Origin: Nageia nagi
Lineage: Eukaryota > Pinophyta
DNA length: 64,000 nt
Assembly: GCA_050084985.1 (NCBI GenBank)
Contig: JBITNC010000001.1
Coordinates: 78,244,001-78,308,000, forward strand
Direction: 5' to 3'
Notes under the pieces: generated by a model
What the model was told of the DNA's origin: nothing
Database searches by the model: none
Seen by the model: only the letters and a program-made list of their open reading frames with translations
Translations under genes and position numbers: made by a program
In this document: piece after piece, positions 24,001-35,959 of the stretch
Layout of the letters: each line of letters begins with the position of its first letter
How positions within the stretch are numbered: the first letter of the stretch is position 1

Positions 24001-25475
24001 TGCTTTGTCCAAAAAATTTGAAGATCAAGTAGCATTGTAAGTTAAACAAGAGTGTTAGAAGATAGTTCCACCCAAGAATTACTAAAATAGATCACATAAG
24101 ACCCCATGATTTTACCACACCATACATGGCAAGATGGTATTTTGAGATTCAAAGATCAAATTTTGTTACCATCTCCTTCAAATTGTAAATCAAAAATACT
24201 TGCTGAATTACATTCCACACCTACATCAGGACATGAAGGATTTTTGAAAACATATAAATGAGTGGCATGATCATTCTATTAGATAGGTATGAAATTGGAT
24301 ATTAAGTAGTTTGTGGTAGCTTATGATGTGTGTTAAAGATAAAAGGGTGAGATAGTAGGTACTCTAGGAATCCTTCAACCTTGCCCCATACCTACCCATA
24401 CATGGATTGATATTTCAATGGATTTCATTGAAGGCCTTCCAAAATCTCATGGTAAATTAGTTATTCTAGTGTTGGTTGATTGGTTATCTAAATATTCTCA
24501 TTTTGGTTCTTTAGCTCATCCCTACAAAGTAGTGACAATGGCATAATTATTCTTGGATATAATTTTCAAACTACATGGCATGCTAGAGACAATTATCAAT
24601 GATCATGATCCTACTTTTACAAGTCATTTTTGGTAAGAGTTTTTTAAACTACAAGGTATCCAACTAAATATGAGATTAGTATATCACCCACAAATTGATG
24701 GTCAAACTAAAATTATCAAAAATGCTTGGAAACATATTTACATTATTTTGCTTTAGCATAACCTATGCATTTGGTATGATGGCTTCCCTTGGCCAAGTGG
24801 TGGTATAATACATCTTATCATTCTACCAGCAAGATGACCCCCTATGAAGTAGTATATGGTCAAGTTCCACTAATAATCATCTCATATGTTGTAGGTACCA
24901 GTAAAGTTTAGGTAGTTGACTCATCTTTATTTGCTAGGAATGATATTCTTCATTTACTCAAGGATAACCTTCAAATAGCCCAACATAGTATGAAATAATA
25001 GGCTAATCAGCAATGTGTGGAAAGGGAGTTCTAGGTAGATGATATGGTCTTTTTAAGGCTTCAACCTTATCGCTATAAATCCTTAAAAATAAAAGGCCCT
25101 CAAAATTTGGTTCCAAACTTTTATGGTCCTTACAAAGTGTTACAACATATTAGGCTAGCTACATACAAATTCGAGCTTCTTGCTTCTTCTAAGATTCACC
25201 TAGTGTTTCATGTTTCTTACCTCAAGAAAGTGGTTGGATTAGAGGTTCAAGTTTAGACATAATTACATGAGTTGGTAGAGGATGGATCAATGGTAGTTGT
25301 ACCTAAGGCAATTTTAGATCAATACTTATGATAGCTTTGTAATCACTCCATCATAGAAGTCCTTGTGTAGTGGTAAGGTATGGCACTAGAAGAAGCAACA
25401 TGGAAAATCTTCATCAACTATAGCAATAGTTTTCACACTTCAAGCTTTGAGGACAAAGCTTCAAGAGGGGTGGCA
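21092..25475 (+). pseudogene. gag-pol: G gag-pol, chromovirus, many stops
   Basis: Starts at ATG 21092 (MAPKTRSQIATQ). Gag includes PSWDEFTQKLLIYFGPSDDE (21560), the zinc knuckle CYNCDEKFVHGHYC (about 22000) and protease LLDSGSTHNFID (about 22230). RT has CVDFRALNKITIKD (22945) and FDDILI (about 23245). RNase H has SDACGVG (23680) and an ILTNHHSLKF block. Integrase has WIDISMDFIEGLPKSHG (24405) and HDPTFTSHFW (24605). A GPY/F module, FYGPYKVL, lies at about 25115. The end shows a chromodomain pattern, EEATWK, at about 25390. Over 20 in-frame TAG or TAA codons occur, most at Gln or Trp positions. In live elements the chromodomain directs insertion into heterochromatin. Confidence 0.9.
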
Positions 25476-25877
25476 TTTTAGGATCCCATATCCTAACATT
25501 TTAGTGTTAGTATTAGTATTTTATTAAATTATTGGCCTATATTGTAATATTGTGATTGTAAGGGTAGGGATCAATTTTGCATTACTATTAGGGTTAGGGT
25601 TAGCTTATTATAAATAGATAGAAGTGCATGGAGAAAGACATATTGAACATTATTTTCCACCTTAGAGTTGTAAGGAGGTAACCTCCTCAAAGCGCCTATG
25701 ATTCTATTACTATTCAATAAAATCCTATCTTTATCTACTTATTGATGCTATTTCATGTTCTATTTACTAATGCATGCTCTATTATTTGCAATAGATAGTT
25801 ATCATTTTCCTATTTCAATTCTATATTCATTTCATTTCTATAATATTTCCTTTTTTCATACTTGTAGCATCGTAATA
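25476..25877 (+). repeat. G 3' LTR
   Basis: 402 bp preceded by a purine-rich tcaagaggggtggca stretch. TATAAATA lies at 25609-25616. The last 100 bp have no clear counterpart in the 5' LTR. Confidence 0.8.
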
Positions 25878-25882
25878 ATTTT

Positions 25883-26153
25883 ATTTACTATTTTCATTTG
25901 GTTAACATCAGGATGTATAAATAAGAGTTCCAAAATTATTTTTATGTTGGATTATAGAATTATTTGGTGTAAATTGTAAATGGCACCCTATACTTGTAAA
26001 GAAAACTATTTGATGAAATGTCATAGTAAGAATTCCACTATATTTTCTAGATCTGTGTCAATTTTCTAATGTTGTAATGCAATTATGAATGTTGGGTGAA
26101 TGTATTATGATAATATAAGTCTTTTACATTATGATAAAGTAATTAAAACTTCA
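25883..26153 (+). repeat. F 3' LTR, right segment
   Basis: It matches 16363-16627 and ends TTAAAACTTCA, followed by the CTCAC duplication. Confidence 0.9.
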
Positions 26154-26158
26154 CTCAC

Positions 26159-27152
26159 ATGCTTAAAATAAACTTTTGAATCTCTCATAAAGTGAATTTG
26201 AAGTTTTTGAACATAAAACAAATTTGTCGAGTCAAAAAATAGTGTAGAATGTGAAAATGCTAGGGTTTTGAGACTTTTTGAATGTATAGAATTTTCTTAG
26301 AGTGTAGGAAAGTGAAAAAAACTAACTTTGCTACAATTTTTCATGAGTTCTAGGTGCTTGAACTCTACTAGAATCTAGGAAAGTTTAAATTTCTAGAATA
26401 AAACTAAAAATTCTAGTAAAGTTGGAAATTTTGGAAAAAATGATAGGTTTATATTGCCAACTTTTAAGGGCTATAACTTGGATGAATATTAATCAAATAT
26501 AGCAAAATGAAATATCAAATCAATCAGCATGATATTTTCTATCTAATGGGGAAGGCCTAGGAGAATATCAAAAATTAAAAAATATGAGCTCAAAGTAAAA
26601 TACTCCTAGAGCCCACTTTGCAAGATTATAAAAAAGCATGTTTGCTCAAAATGAAAATTTAACATATACATATATAGCTAAAATAACCCCAAATAGACAA
26701 ATATCACCTTAGAATAGAGACATAACACTTATATAAATATGTACAATATTTTCTTATGCATACAAGCTTTGAAAAGAGAAAACACACCACATAACCAAAT
26801 GGTATTATAGAGAAAATATGAATGCTTTATATTAGAGACAAAATGGAAACATAACATTATAGCATAAGCATATTTTATAATAGAAAATAAAATCCTTATT
26901 TATACAAGAAGAAAATGGAGTGTTGAAGACTCCACAAGAATTGGTGGATTATAGATCCATTGAGAGAAGTAAATAAAATTATAAATGGAGTGCCCAAAAA
27001 AATGTTAGAGAAAAGCATGATCATTGAGCATTCAACACTCAACAACATTCCTAAAAAGTAATAAATTTGATAGGTAAATAGCAGGTGGACTAGGTAAATA
27101 GTAGGTGGATAGTAGTTGTTGGAATTCAAAAATGGAACATTAAATTCCTTCA
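26159..27152 (-). repeat. E-type LTR, right segment
   Basis: It ends ATTCCTTCA at 27152. On the minus strand this start is preceded by the purine tract AAGGGAGAGAA, a good polypurine tract of element E. No coding signal is visible within it. I did not find a convincing second copy near the right edge of the window. Confidence 0.6.
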
Positions 27153-27362
27153 TTCTCTCCCTTAATGTGAATGGTTTGAATTCTAAGTTGATTCCTAAGA
27201 CTAAGGAATCAATCCTTTGATAGAGCCTTGGTAAAAATATCTTCTAATTGATCTTCAAACTTACAAAAAGTGAATTCAATGAATCCATTGGTCACCAAGT
27301 CTCACATAACATGATGATGAATGTCAATATGCTTGTTCTAACTATGAAACACTTGGTTTTTT
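27153..27362 (-). pseudogene. E RNase H C-terminal end (rest at 59317-59720)
   Basis: On the minus strand the frame carries a copia RNase H tail: NKHIDIHHHVM, then DLVTNGFIEFTFCKFEDQLE and DIFTKALSKD. It joins directly to the frame ending at 59322, showing that D1 (27363-59316) lies inside the E RNase H domain. Confidence 0.85.
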
Positions 27363-28241
27363 TATTTACCCAAAACCTAACCCTTTAAGCAATCAAAATA
27401 AGATATGTTACAAACAACAAAACTCTTTATTGATCTTTGGTATAAACCTTAATAATCATTTTACAATGAAAAATCTCATATCAATTTATGATGTACAATA
27501 GTGCCTTGTATAATAAGGGCTTTTGATTACAGTAAAGGGAGATATGGGCTCCCTTGGGCCTTATTTAAATGGTTATTTTGATGTTTGAAAGCCTTCAATA
27601 GTATCTCCAAAACCTACAAGAAATTACTAGTGATGATCTTTGATTGCTTCATCTTCTTCTACTCAAACCAGCTATCATGCACTTGCAAATCTTGCAAATA
27701 TGCAAATAAGAATTATATCAAACAAACCCACTCACATAGCAAAAATGCATGAAATTATAATTAAATACAAGCATAAAAGAATAGAAAAAAAGGATTGCAT
27801 TTACTCACTAAAAGTCTAAATGTATTCTAGAAAAGTAAGGTTGCAAAAACTTAGATCCTCTTCTCCTTAGGACAAGGTTTAATTTATACAATTTTTGGGG
27901 TGGCCAAGGTTGCTATTTTAGATGCAAGGATTGAATAAAAAAGCTCATCCATCCTTGTCACAAGTTTATCCACATGGGAAAGGCTTAGGATCAAGGATGA
28001 TTCATCTAAGATCCGCTAGTTTAGTTCCCTAGGTGCCCTAATTTTTCAATTTTTTCTTTAACCTTTTCTATTGGTAGCATTGTTGGTGATTACATATCAT
28101 GTGCTAATAATTGGATTAGGTTATTGATTATTGTCTTAGATCACTAGTGACTAGAGGGGTTTAATAAAACTTTAGAATTTTATTAAATTTTTATTACCTT
28201 ATTTCATTTATTGGAAGAGGGTTCATTTTTAGGTGTCTACA
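27363..28241 (-). repeat. D1 3' LTR
   Basis: In element orientation it runs TGTAGACACC ... GGGTAAATA. It matches 58446-59316 along its length with many substitutions and small gaps. Its first 20 bases resemble the B-family LTR start. Confidence 0.85.
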
Positions 28242-28330
28242 TTTTACCTCTTTTTTGAAATACCCAATATTTTATAGGTGGGGATTATTTAAAAAAACTA
28301 AGCCTATTTGAGAGGGGGTGTAATCAATTC
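28242..28330 (-). other. D1 region just upstream of the 3' LTR
   Basis: On the minus strand it includes CACCCCCTCTCAAATAGG and, beside the LTR, AAAAAAGAGGTAAAA, a weak purine tract that could be the polypurine tract. Confidence 0.45.
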
Positions 28331-28615
28331 TTAGACTTGTATTCTTAACCTTAGGTTAAGGATTTGAATTAACTTATCCTTTATGAATAACCTAAATTTG
28401 AGTGATTGGATTATGATCAAATCTATTTGTTGTTCTTTTGCATTTGACATATTTTGAAAGTAATCAAGATTGTATTGCAAGAAATAACTTAGATAGTTAT
28501 CTCTATACCATGGTGTTGAGTTGATAGGATATGGACAAATTCTTAGCCATAAAGCATATGCCATAGCTAACATGTGATAAAGAAAATCCCTTATGAATAC
28601 AAAAACTTTGATCAT
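28331..28615 (-). CDS. Unidentified conserved ORF near the D1 3' LTR, 94 codons
   Basis: Unrecognised. The frame reads MIKVFVFIRDFLYHMLAMAY, then TPWYRDNYLSYFLQYNLDYF and KEQQIDLIIIQSLKF. It is rich in aromatic residues and has no evident catalytic motif. A related but broken frame lies at 2830-3110 in D2 with conserved spacing. It is in sense orientation, between the antisense PMD gene and the 3' LTR. It could be a piece of a larger spliced gene, since similarity to D2 continues upstream to about 28750, where both copies share a TAA. Confidence 0.35.
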   Translation of the reverse strand: MIKVFVFIRDFLYHMLAMAYALWLRICPYPINSTPWYRDNYLSYFLQYNLDYFQNMSNAKEQQIDLIIIQSLKFRLFIKDKLIQILNLRLRIQV

Positions 28616-29493
28616 CCTATTTTTGTCCCAATAGGTAGGTTACTTGATGATCTTGCACAAAAGTTCATCCAACAATTTTAATCATATCCAAACCCATCCT
28701 TATTTTCTCTCTTAAAAGAAGGGTCATTTTTTGAATTCAGAGTTACTCAAGATCTTTGGGTTTTTTTAAAGCCTTTAGCTTAGAACAAGTTTAACAAGTG
28801 AAAAGCTTGTTTTGATTTTGAATTTGACATATTTTTTTTTTAGGGTTTTATAGATATCTTAATTTTTCAAGATTTTTAATTATTTTGTATTATTTTAAAC
28901 AATTTTATGATATTTTTGATGTGAATAGTTTTTGAGTGTAAGTTTTTTTTTGTAGATTTAGAAAACATAGCTTAGGTTCTCACATAATTTTTTGCCCTTG
29001 ATTGATTGTTGTTGATTGAACAAAAGATATATAAAGCATTATAAATAGTTTTAACTATTCTATTCCATTTTGAATTTTCTCATTTAATATTTATAATTAA
29101 TCGTATGCCTAAGTAGGCCTAAAGAATTTTTGACATACTTCAAAACTTTTCCAAATTCTTGAATTTTTAAAGTTTTTCCAATTTTAATTGAAAACATTAG
29201 TAAGCGCAAGGAAGACTCAAGTATTCCTCTTGTTAAAATACTTGCATAACTTTGCACTATTTTTTTTTATGTGTGGGTCACTAGCAACCCCCTTAAGATC
29301 ATCAATGATCCTTATGGATTGCTAGTGACCACCTCAAAATTGCTAGTGTTCAATTGCATGGGGGGTAAAACGAAAAAGATCTTGTTGTCATTTTCTTATT
29401 TATTTTTTGTGCCAAGTCAAAGCTCTATTCCCTTTCTACCCCACTAGTTTAGTGTTGACCCTATATTTGCCTTTCTCATTGCTAGTTGGAGCC
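28616..29493. other. D1 3' region between conserved ORF and PMD gene
   Basis: It matches D2 up to about 28870; beyond that it is AT-rich with no gene. The stretch 29380-29490 would be the promoter and 5' leader of the PMD gene. I see no strong TATA box there. Confidence 0.45.
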
Positions 29494-31830
29494 AAGATGT
29501 CACCACAAGGATGCTTGATACCACACAAGAGGCCAATGAGGGAGGAGGTAAGTTTTTTAATACCCTCTTTTAATTTTTTTTCTTAATGCATTTATTTTAA
29601 CTATTAAAAAACAAAATAGAAATCATAGTGATGATATAAATAATGTTTTAAATCATTCTAGTTTGTTTACATTTACAATTTTTTTTACTTTTATAAGATT
29701 TTTAATTTTTTCAAAACCCTTGATTGTGGTCACCAACTAGGATTAAGGGCTTACAAAAATTTTGGTGATTGGCCATGATCACTAGTGATTCTACAAATAT
29801 TAACCTTAATCATTAATGATTGACCTTAGAATTATTTTTTCAAACATGCTAAGTTAACCTTTTTGCATGACTATATTAGGTTTTAGAGATTTTTAAGCCA
29901 CATGGGTGATACCCTAGGATCTTGTTAGAGGGTTAGGATATACTAATAGTTGAGGATCACACTTTCCTATATAATGTGGGCTTTAGAGTTAGGCCCTATA
30001 TGGGTCGCATTCATTGGGATTACCCTTTGCTAGTAGCTTTATTAGAGAGATGGGACTCTTTGACCAACACCTTCCATCTTCCTATAGGGGATATGACTAT
30101 CATGGTGGAGGACATCCATTATTTAAACCATATACCAAATTTAGCATGCTATGGATTAGGATTCAATGCATCCTAACATTATTGCTATTTATAGAGTAGA
30201 TGTAGCTAATGGAGTATTAGGTGATATGTTTTTAAGTGGGTTATCCTACTTCATGTTTTGGAAAAATAATCAAGAGAGACTTCTATGAGCCTCTTACTTG
30301 ATGGGCCTTATCTAGTGTTATGCACTTCCAAATATGAGTAGCATCTAATTACCTTGGTTACTATTACATGTGGTGTTTGATATGCTTCAAAATGACACTA
30401 TTTATGCTTTGGCTCCTACTCTCTTAGCATAAATTTATAGGGAGATTTTCTTTTATTCATTGGGTGAAAGGTCATCCTTATTAGTTATGATCACTCTGCA
30501 AGCTTGGACATATGAAAACATCCATGTCACATGCCCTCATGGACTCCTAGTTCATGGCTTTAATACACACTTCACCTATCTAGCTAGGATTTTATGATGG
30601 AGAGATTACTTTTACTCATGTCCCTCTGATGGTATACATTGTGATGTTGCATACTATTGGCATTTGTTATCATACTTGGTGCCTGATTAGGTAAGGTTTA
30701 GACCTTATTGCTCTTATCTAGATTTGGATGAGCTTGCTACCTAGATTATCGACATTAGATAGGCCATAGTTCTTAGTGGGAGGATAAATTTTCTATAGTA
30801 TTTTTACTTTAAGCATGTGCAATGCTAATTTAGCCTTTTGCAGGATATTCCACCTTATCCTATCCAATTATTTAGGGAGAGTGAGGTACCTATTGAGGGC
30901 ATCTATATACTCATGTATGTTAAGCCTAATCTAGCATAGAAGGAACCCTTAATTAAGGATTATGAGGCTAATGATGTAGGAGCCATTGAGGAGTTCCTAG
31001 TGTGGTGGTAGGTTGAGATATGGGGAGATGTTGAGAGGATATGGGTCATTATGTACATCAGCACATTGATGAACCATACATAGTAGCTAAGGTTAGAGAG
31101 ATAGCTAATGATGAGCCTATAGGGGAGTAGGTTAAAGAGCATAAGGAGGAGTAAGAGGTTGATGAGCCACAAGATATAGCTGGTTAGGGTGAGGAGACTA
31201 AGGTAGGTACATAAGCTAGAGGTGTGAGGGGACATTGAGCTCCTCCTCCATAAGTACCCAACATTGATGCCTTCCTAGGTGACATCTATGAATTGAGGTA
31301 TAATATTATTAGTTTAGCACTCACATGTGTTGTTACTAAGTTAAGAGAGATAGATATCTTATCAAGAGAGGGATGAAGCTTGAGCCTCCTCATAGGTCAA
31401 AGGATCCAGCACATCCACATGGGAAGCTAATCAACCATCAAATTTTGTTTAGGGTATTCTTTAATATAAGGATTATTATTCTTTTATTTTTCAAACATGG
31501 TTAATTGAATTACCTCTATATGTTCCTAGAATACTATATCCAACTCCTCTTATTTCATATGTTCTTATGGATATTTTAGCTCATCAACTAGCTAATGGAG
31601 TCCAAAGGATGACTAATACATAGGGTAGGGTTGTTAGACCTAACATATCACATAGCCATAACAAGATAGGTGGGGTTTCTTCACAACATCTAATGAGTTC
31701 ATCTAAAATTCATAGAGTGACTTGGGCTATGAGTACTATAGGTTCAGTGGGTACTACCCATCCAAGATAAGGTAGAGATTGTAGTCCAATAGATGGTGGG
31801 GAGGGAAGCTCATGAGGATATCTCAATGAT
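29494..31830 (+). pseudogene. Antisense plant mobile domain (PMD) gene of D1, decayed
   Basis: PMD proteins (MAIN/MAIL1 type in hosts) also occur in plant transposons; their biochemical role is poorly known. ATG at 29494 opens a short first exon ending GAGGAG at 29547, followed by a consensus donor GTAAGT and a likely acceptor CTATATTAG at 29879. Exon 2 carries the PMD core: HWDYPLLVALLERWDS, TNTFHLPIGDMTIMVEDIHY (30010-30130). Later parts are full of stops, but a Q/E-rich tail (about 31090-31200) and VPNIDAFLGDIYELR (31255-31300) can be followed. The position, antisense and between integrase and 3' LTR, mirrors B1. Confidence 0.72.
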
Positions 31831-34800
31831 TGGATCATATATTTATTATATTTTATATTATACTTATGATTTTTTATAGATTATGTCATTTATTTTTTGA
31901 GATCATGGAGGGCATAATCATTTCATATGTTAAGACATGCTAGTCGTAGGCTTAGTTATTGATGACCTTATCTATTTTTTGGATTATGGTAGTCATGATT
32001 GATGGTTAGTTTTTCTAGATATTATGGATAGCTTATGTAATGAATATTTGGTTATATTTTTTGACATATATGTATGGTGATAACCTAGACTTTTATATGC
32101 ATGCTCTAGTATTATGTTGATGTATACTAATATTTTACATTTTTAGATATATATGTTTAATATGGAGATGTATGAATGTTTTAATTTCCATGTTTTTTTT
32201 TTTTAATACTTTATTTATGATATGTTTTATTAATGGAAAGTGATTTTTATGTTTATATAGGACTATTATGTTTGTAAAAGAGGATTTGATTTGTAGGAGA
32301 ATAGAATCAAATGCATCATTTTCTATTTTCTTGGCTACTTTTATACATGGTTTAAACATAATATACTAGTATAAACATGTGTGATATCATTGATGATGTG
32401 GATGTATGGATGTAAAACACACAAGATTTATAAAACACTTATGGATGTATGGATGTGAAATGGATACATGTAGATACATATGGAAAAATGGTATATAAAT
32501 GTAAAATGTATGAAACTTAATGACTTAAAGTTTTTATGAATGACATAATAATTTAGACATCAATATTAATGTTTTGGCAATTTTATAAATATTTATAATA
32601 ATAATAATTATGTATGATGATATGGAATGAATATAAATACATAAATAGTGTAATGAATAACACATTCAATACCTAGTTTCATCAATTAATCTTTTACTTT
32701 GATCTCATCTACTAAGGATGATATAAAATAAGATCATAATATGCTTAAGTTTACCATAGAATCATGTGTGTGCAATGATGTTTATTTCCTTATCTTAACA
32801 TTTTCAAATTGAATACCCAAACATTTAAATTATGAGGTATGATTCTTTTTATATTTTTGTAAGGTAGACTTCACTACCAAAAAGCATCCATAGCCTTGGT
32901 GAAGGTTAACCCCTTCATCCTTTATACCCTAGCCTTATTGCCAATCAGGCATCTATTGCCCTGATAGAGACTACTATAATGGCACAATAAATCTACATAT
33001 TTATTGTATTTTCTCTTTCTCTCTCTTTTTTTTAGTCCTAACTCTTGGGTTTAGGATGAAGAAAAAAAGTAGAAGAATCATACTCAAATTTATGCTCAAG
33101 AAATACCCAATTCTTGATTGTTTTGATATTTTAATATGAGACTTGTATGATTTATTAGTACAATGTCATATATAATACTTATTTCTTTTTATCATCCTAA
33201 GCTTTTAAAATTTTGACATAAAATCTTTCAACTAAAACCAAACATGAATAGGGTGTTCATTATCTACTTCTTTATTTGTAAATACAACTATATATATAGA
33301 TGAATATTATATGGATGTATTTATGATTTATGACAACATATAGCTTGATTAGTTTCCTCTTTCATTATGATTAATATCTAATGACTATATCATTCAAGGT
33401 GAAGGAGTAAACATAATGAACAAAGTAGAATGATACAAACATAAGGGAAGGCACCCTAGTAGCAAAGCTACTTCAAAAGTATATATTTTGAGTATATATA
33501 CAATATATACATATATTTTTATTTTTTATGGATTTTTTGAATTTTTATTATTTTTGTATTTTTTGTAATTCTTCATTATTTTTTTTGGTTTTTTATGATT
33601 TTTTGGATTTTTATGGGTTTCCTAATTGGAAAAGAATTTGTAACAAGTCATCATGGGTGAAAAGGATGGAAATGATAGTGAGTACAAATGGTATGATCAA
33701 TGGCCCATTGTATGAAATCATGGGTGATAGATATATACAACATGAAATCCTAGCACCAAAGGTTTATGGATAAAATACGGGCTATGGTGATATCATCGAA
33801 AAGATCTTCTTCAGGATGTAGAAGACATGGCCCATAGAATTTCAACAAATATGACTGCAAATGGGGTAATAAGAGCATTACTCATAATTTTGCATATGAA
33901 ATTAGGTCTAGAGAACATGTAGATTAGATTTTGAAGGAACTCTTCATCAGGTATATCATAGATTACATAAGTTCCCCAGCAAGGTTGGTGATCAATAAAA
34001 ATCTCTATTTGATGAGAATTCCTTAAGTTATTATAGGCATAGTCACACCTATCTTGTGTGGTGGTTAAGGCTTACCATGGATAAAATTTGATGTTGTATA
34101 CCTTCAAAAAATTATTTGAATCATTATTTATATAATTGTAGGGTTTATATGAGGTCTCCTAAAGGGTCACTAGTAAATGCATGAGGTGACCATGAGATAC
34201 AAAAGGATGATAATTCCCATGAGATAGGGGAATTATAATGTGAAGACCCTTCCCGCTGATTGGTGGGAGGACTAATGTAATGTAGATGACTCATGATGCT
34301 TGATGTATGCAAAGTACAACCAACCCCTGCAATGTCATATGCAAGCATTTTATAAATTGTATAAAGTATTTTAAAGATAAGAACATAAATACATTCACAT
34401 ATATATTAATATAAAAAGGATTTTATTTTGAATATTTTTTATGATTTTATTCATATATGTACATGATGATTATTTTAATAATTTTACTTTTATTAGGGTG
34501 GAAAATTGATTTACAATTCTAAGTATCAATGACCACCTTATTTTCTATGAATAACCCAACATTTAAAATCTAAGAAGTAAAAGTATGGAGATTGTACTAC
34601 AAAATGAGTAGGTCCTAGTACTAGAATGGATAGTTGATAATGGATAGGATATGAAATAAGTGGTAAGATTGATAGATGATGCTCAACTTCTTAAGGATGC
34701 ATTTTTGCATAGTTGACAATGTTAAGCCTCATCAATTTTAAGAAGTATAAGATGAGATGGAATCCTAAGGATTGTGTACATTGAGGGGGAAGTAATGATG

Positions 34801-35959
34801 CAAGGGGGATCATGCTCTTTATGAGTTACTAGACATACTCATTTTTTTTAGGTTTAGTCATGACCTCATTTCTTCTTCAATTAAGGCATTCCATAGTCCT
34901 TTCAAACCTTAGTTTTACATTGGTAGGATTATTTATACAATAATTTTTACTAAATAATGAACTATAATCATATATAATTTCATTATGCAAATTGAATGGG
35001 TATTATACTCAAGTACCAAGTCATTTACCTGTTTATAACTTCTAGTCATTATGCAAATTAAATTGTAATTATATTTTTTATTAGCTTCTAGTCTTGTTGG
35101 TATTAAAGCTCTTATTTAACTATTGCATAGAGGAGGATTGGGGAATCTTGACCTAATTGAATAAAATCATCAATTAATTTGTTGCACACATCTAATTAAT
35201 CATTGAGACTTATAGATAAACACTATCTAAAAATCATAGACTATTTTATGTTGAAACAAGTCTCTTATCATTTGATTTACCCATGTAAATAGAAAATCCT
35301 CATTTGGCCAAGTATTAATTATTCTATTTTTAATCCAATTGTTGAAGAAGCAATCAACTATGATCCTAGGGGTTGTTGTGGGCCAATATCAACATAACAA
35401 GTTTATTATGCAAACTTTTGTGAAGTAATGTGTATGAATTAAGTAATAAATGGATTTATCTACATAGATCTCCAAGTTATCTCCTTGAACACTTATCTCC
35501 CAACCTTGATATCTTTCCAAAGATAATGTTAAGGCTAGGATTCCTTGTAGATCAATACGTAGATAAAAGAAATTTCTATTTTTAGAAGAAGTATATAAGG
35601 ATAATTTTTTATAGCCCTATCTCCTAAGTATCTAGGTTTCTTATACAAATATTATTTTCAAATTCCTATTTGATCAACAATTAGGAGGATGCTTTTGCTC
35701 TTTTTTGATGCTATTTTATATTTCAAATAAATTAGATATGTATAAGTTTTAAGAAAAGCACTTTTGTTAATTTTAAACTAAAATATTATTTACAATATAT
35801 ACAATTACAAATCAAAAAATATTATGAAATGTAGAAAGGATGAAGGTGCATGATGTTTAGAGGTTCATGCTCTTCATTACCTTCCATATCAACTAAATTA
35901 TAAGCTCTAGATTAAAATTTTCTTTTAATTATATAGGGATATAACTAGTTAAGGAAAAT
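31831..35959. other. D1 long noncoding region between PMD gene and integrase
   Basis: Four kb of AT-rich text without a recognisable gene. It includes a pyrimidine tract (33000-33030), TA-rich repeats (33480-33520), a T-rich low-complexity block (33520-33620) and a more mixed segment (33630-34350) with short open stretches but no family signature. Tat elements often carry long 3' noncoding DNA. Confidence 0.6.

Larger units (their letters stand above)
20660..25877 (+). mobile_element. G: Ty3/gypsy chromovirus, decayed full-length copy
   Basis: LTRs start at 20660 (TGTTAGGATCC) and 25476 (TTTTAGGATCC). The target duplication is ATTTT at 20655-20659 and 25878-25882, at a position where the intact F 5' LTR is continuous. 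Coding order is gag, protease, RT, RNase H, integrase and chromodomain, as in plant chromoviruses. It is the innermost insertion in the E-F-G nest. Confidence 0.9.
16143..26153 (+). mobile_element. F: Ty1/copia element, split by chromovirus G
   Basis: The LTR at 16143-16627 matches 20397-20659 joined to 25883-26153. The target duplication is CTCAC at 16138-16142 and 26154-26158. Without G the element is about 4.8 kb, short because most of gag is missing. The LTR starts TATCGC or TATTGC, not TG, a G to A change in both copies. Confidence 0.9.

Noticed and set aside
30960-31235. Minus-strand open frame over the tail of the D1 PMD gene
   Set aside because: Shadow of the Q/E-rich plus-strand frame; the Ser/Leu-rich translation is the usual artefact.
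32135-32359. Minus-strand open frame in the D1 noncoding region
   Set aside because: Low-complexity Lys/Ile-rich text from AT-rich DNA; no family signature.
33480-33620. TA- and T-rich block as an origin or matrix-attachment site
   Set aside because: Simple sequence alone is common here and gives no specific support.
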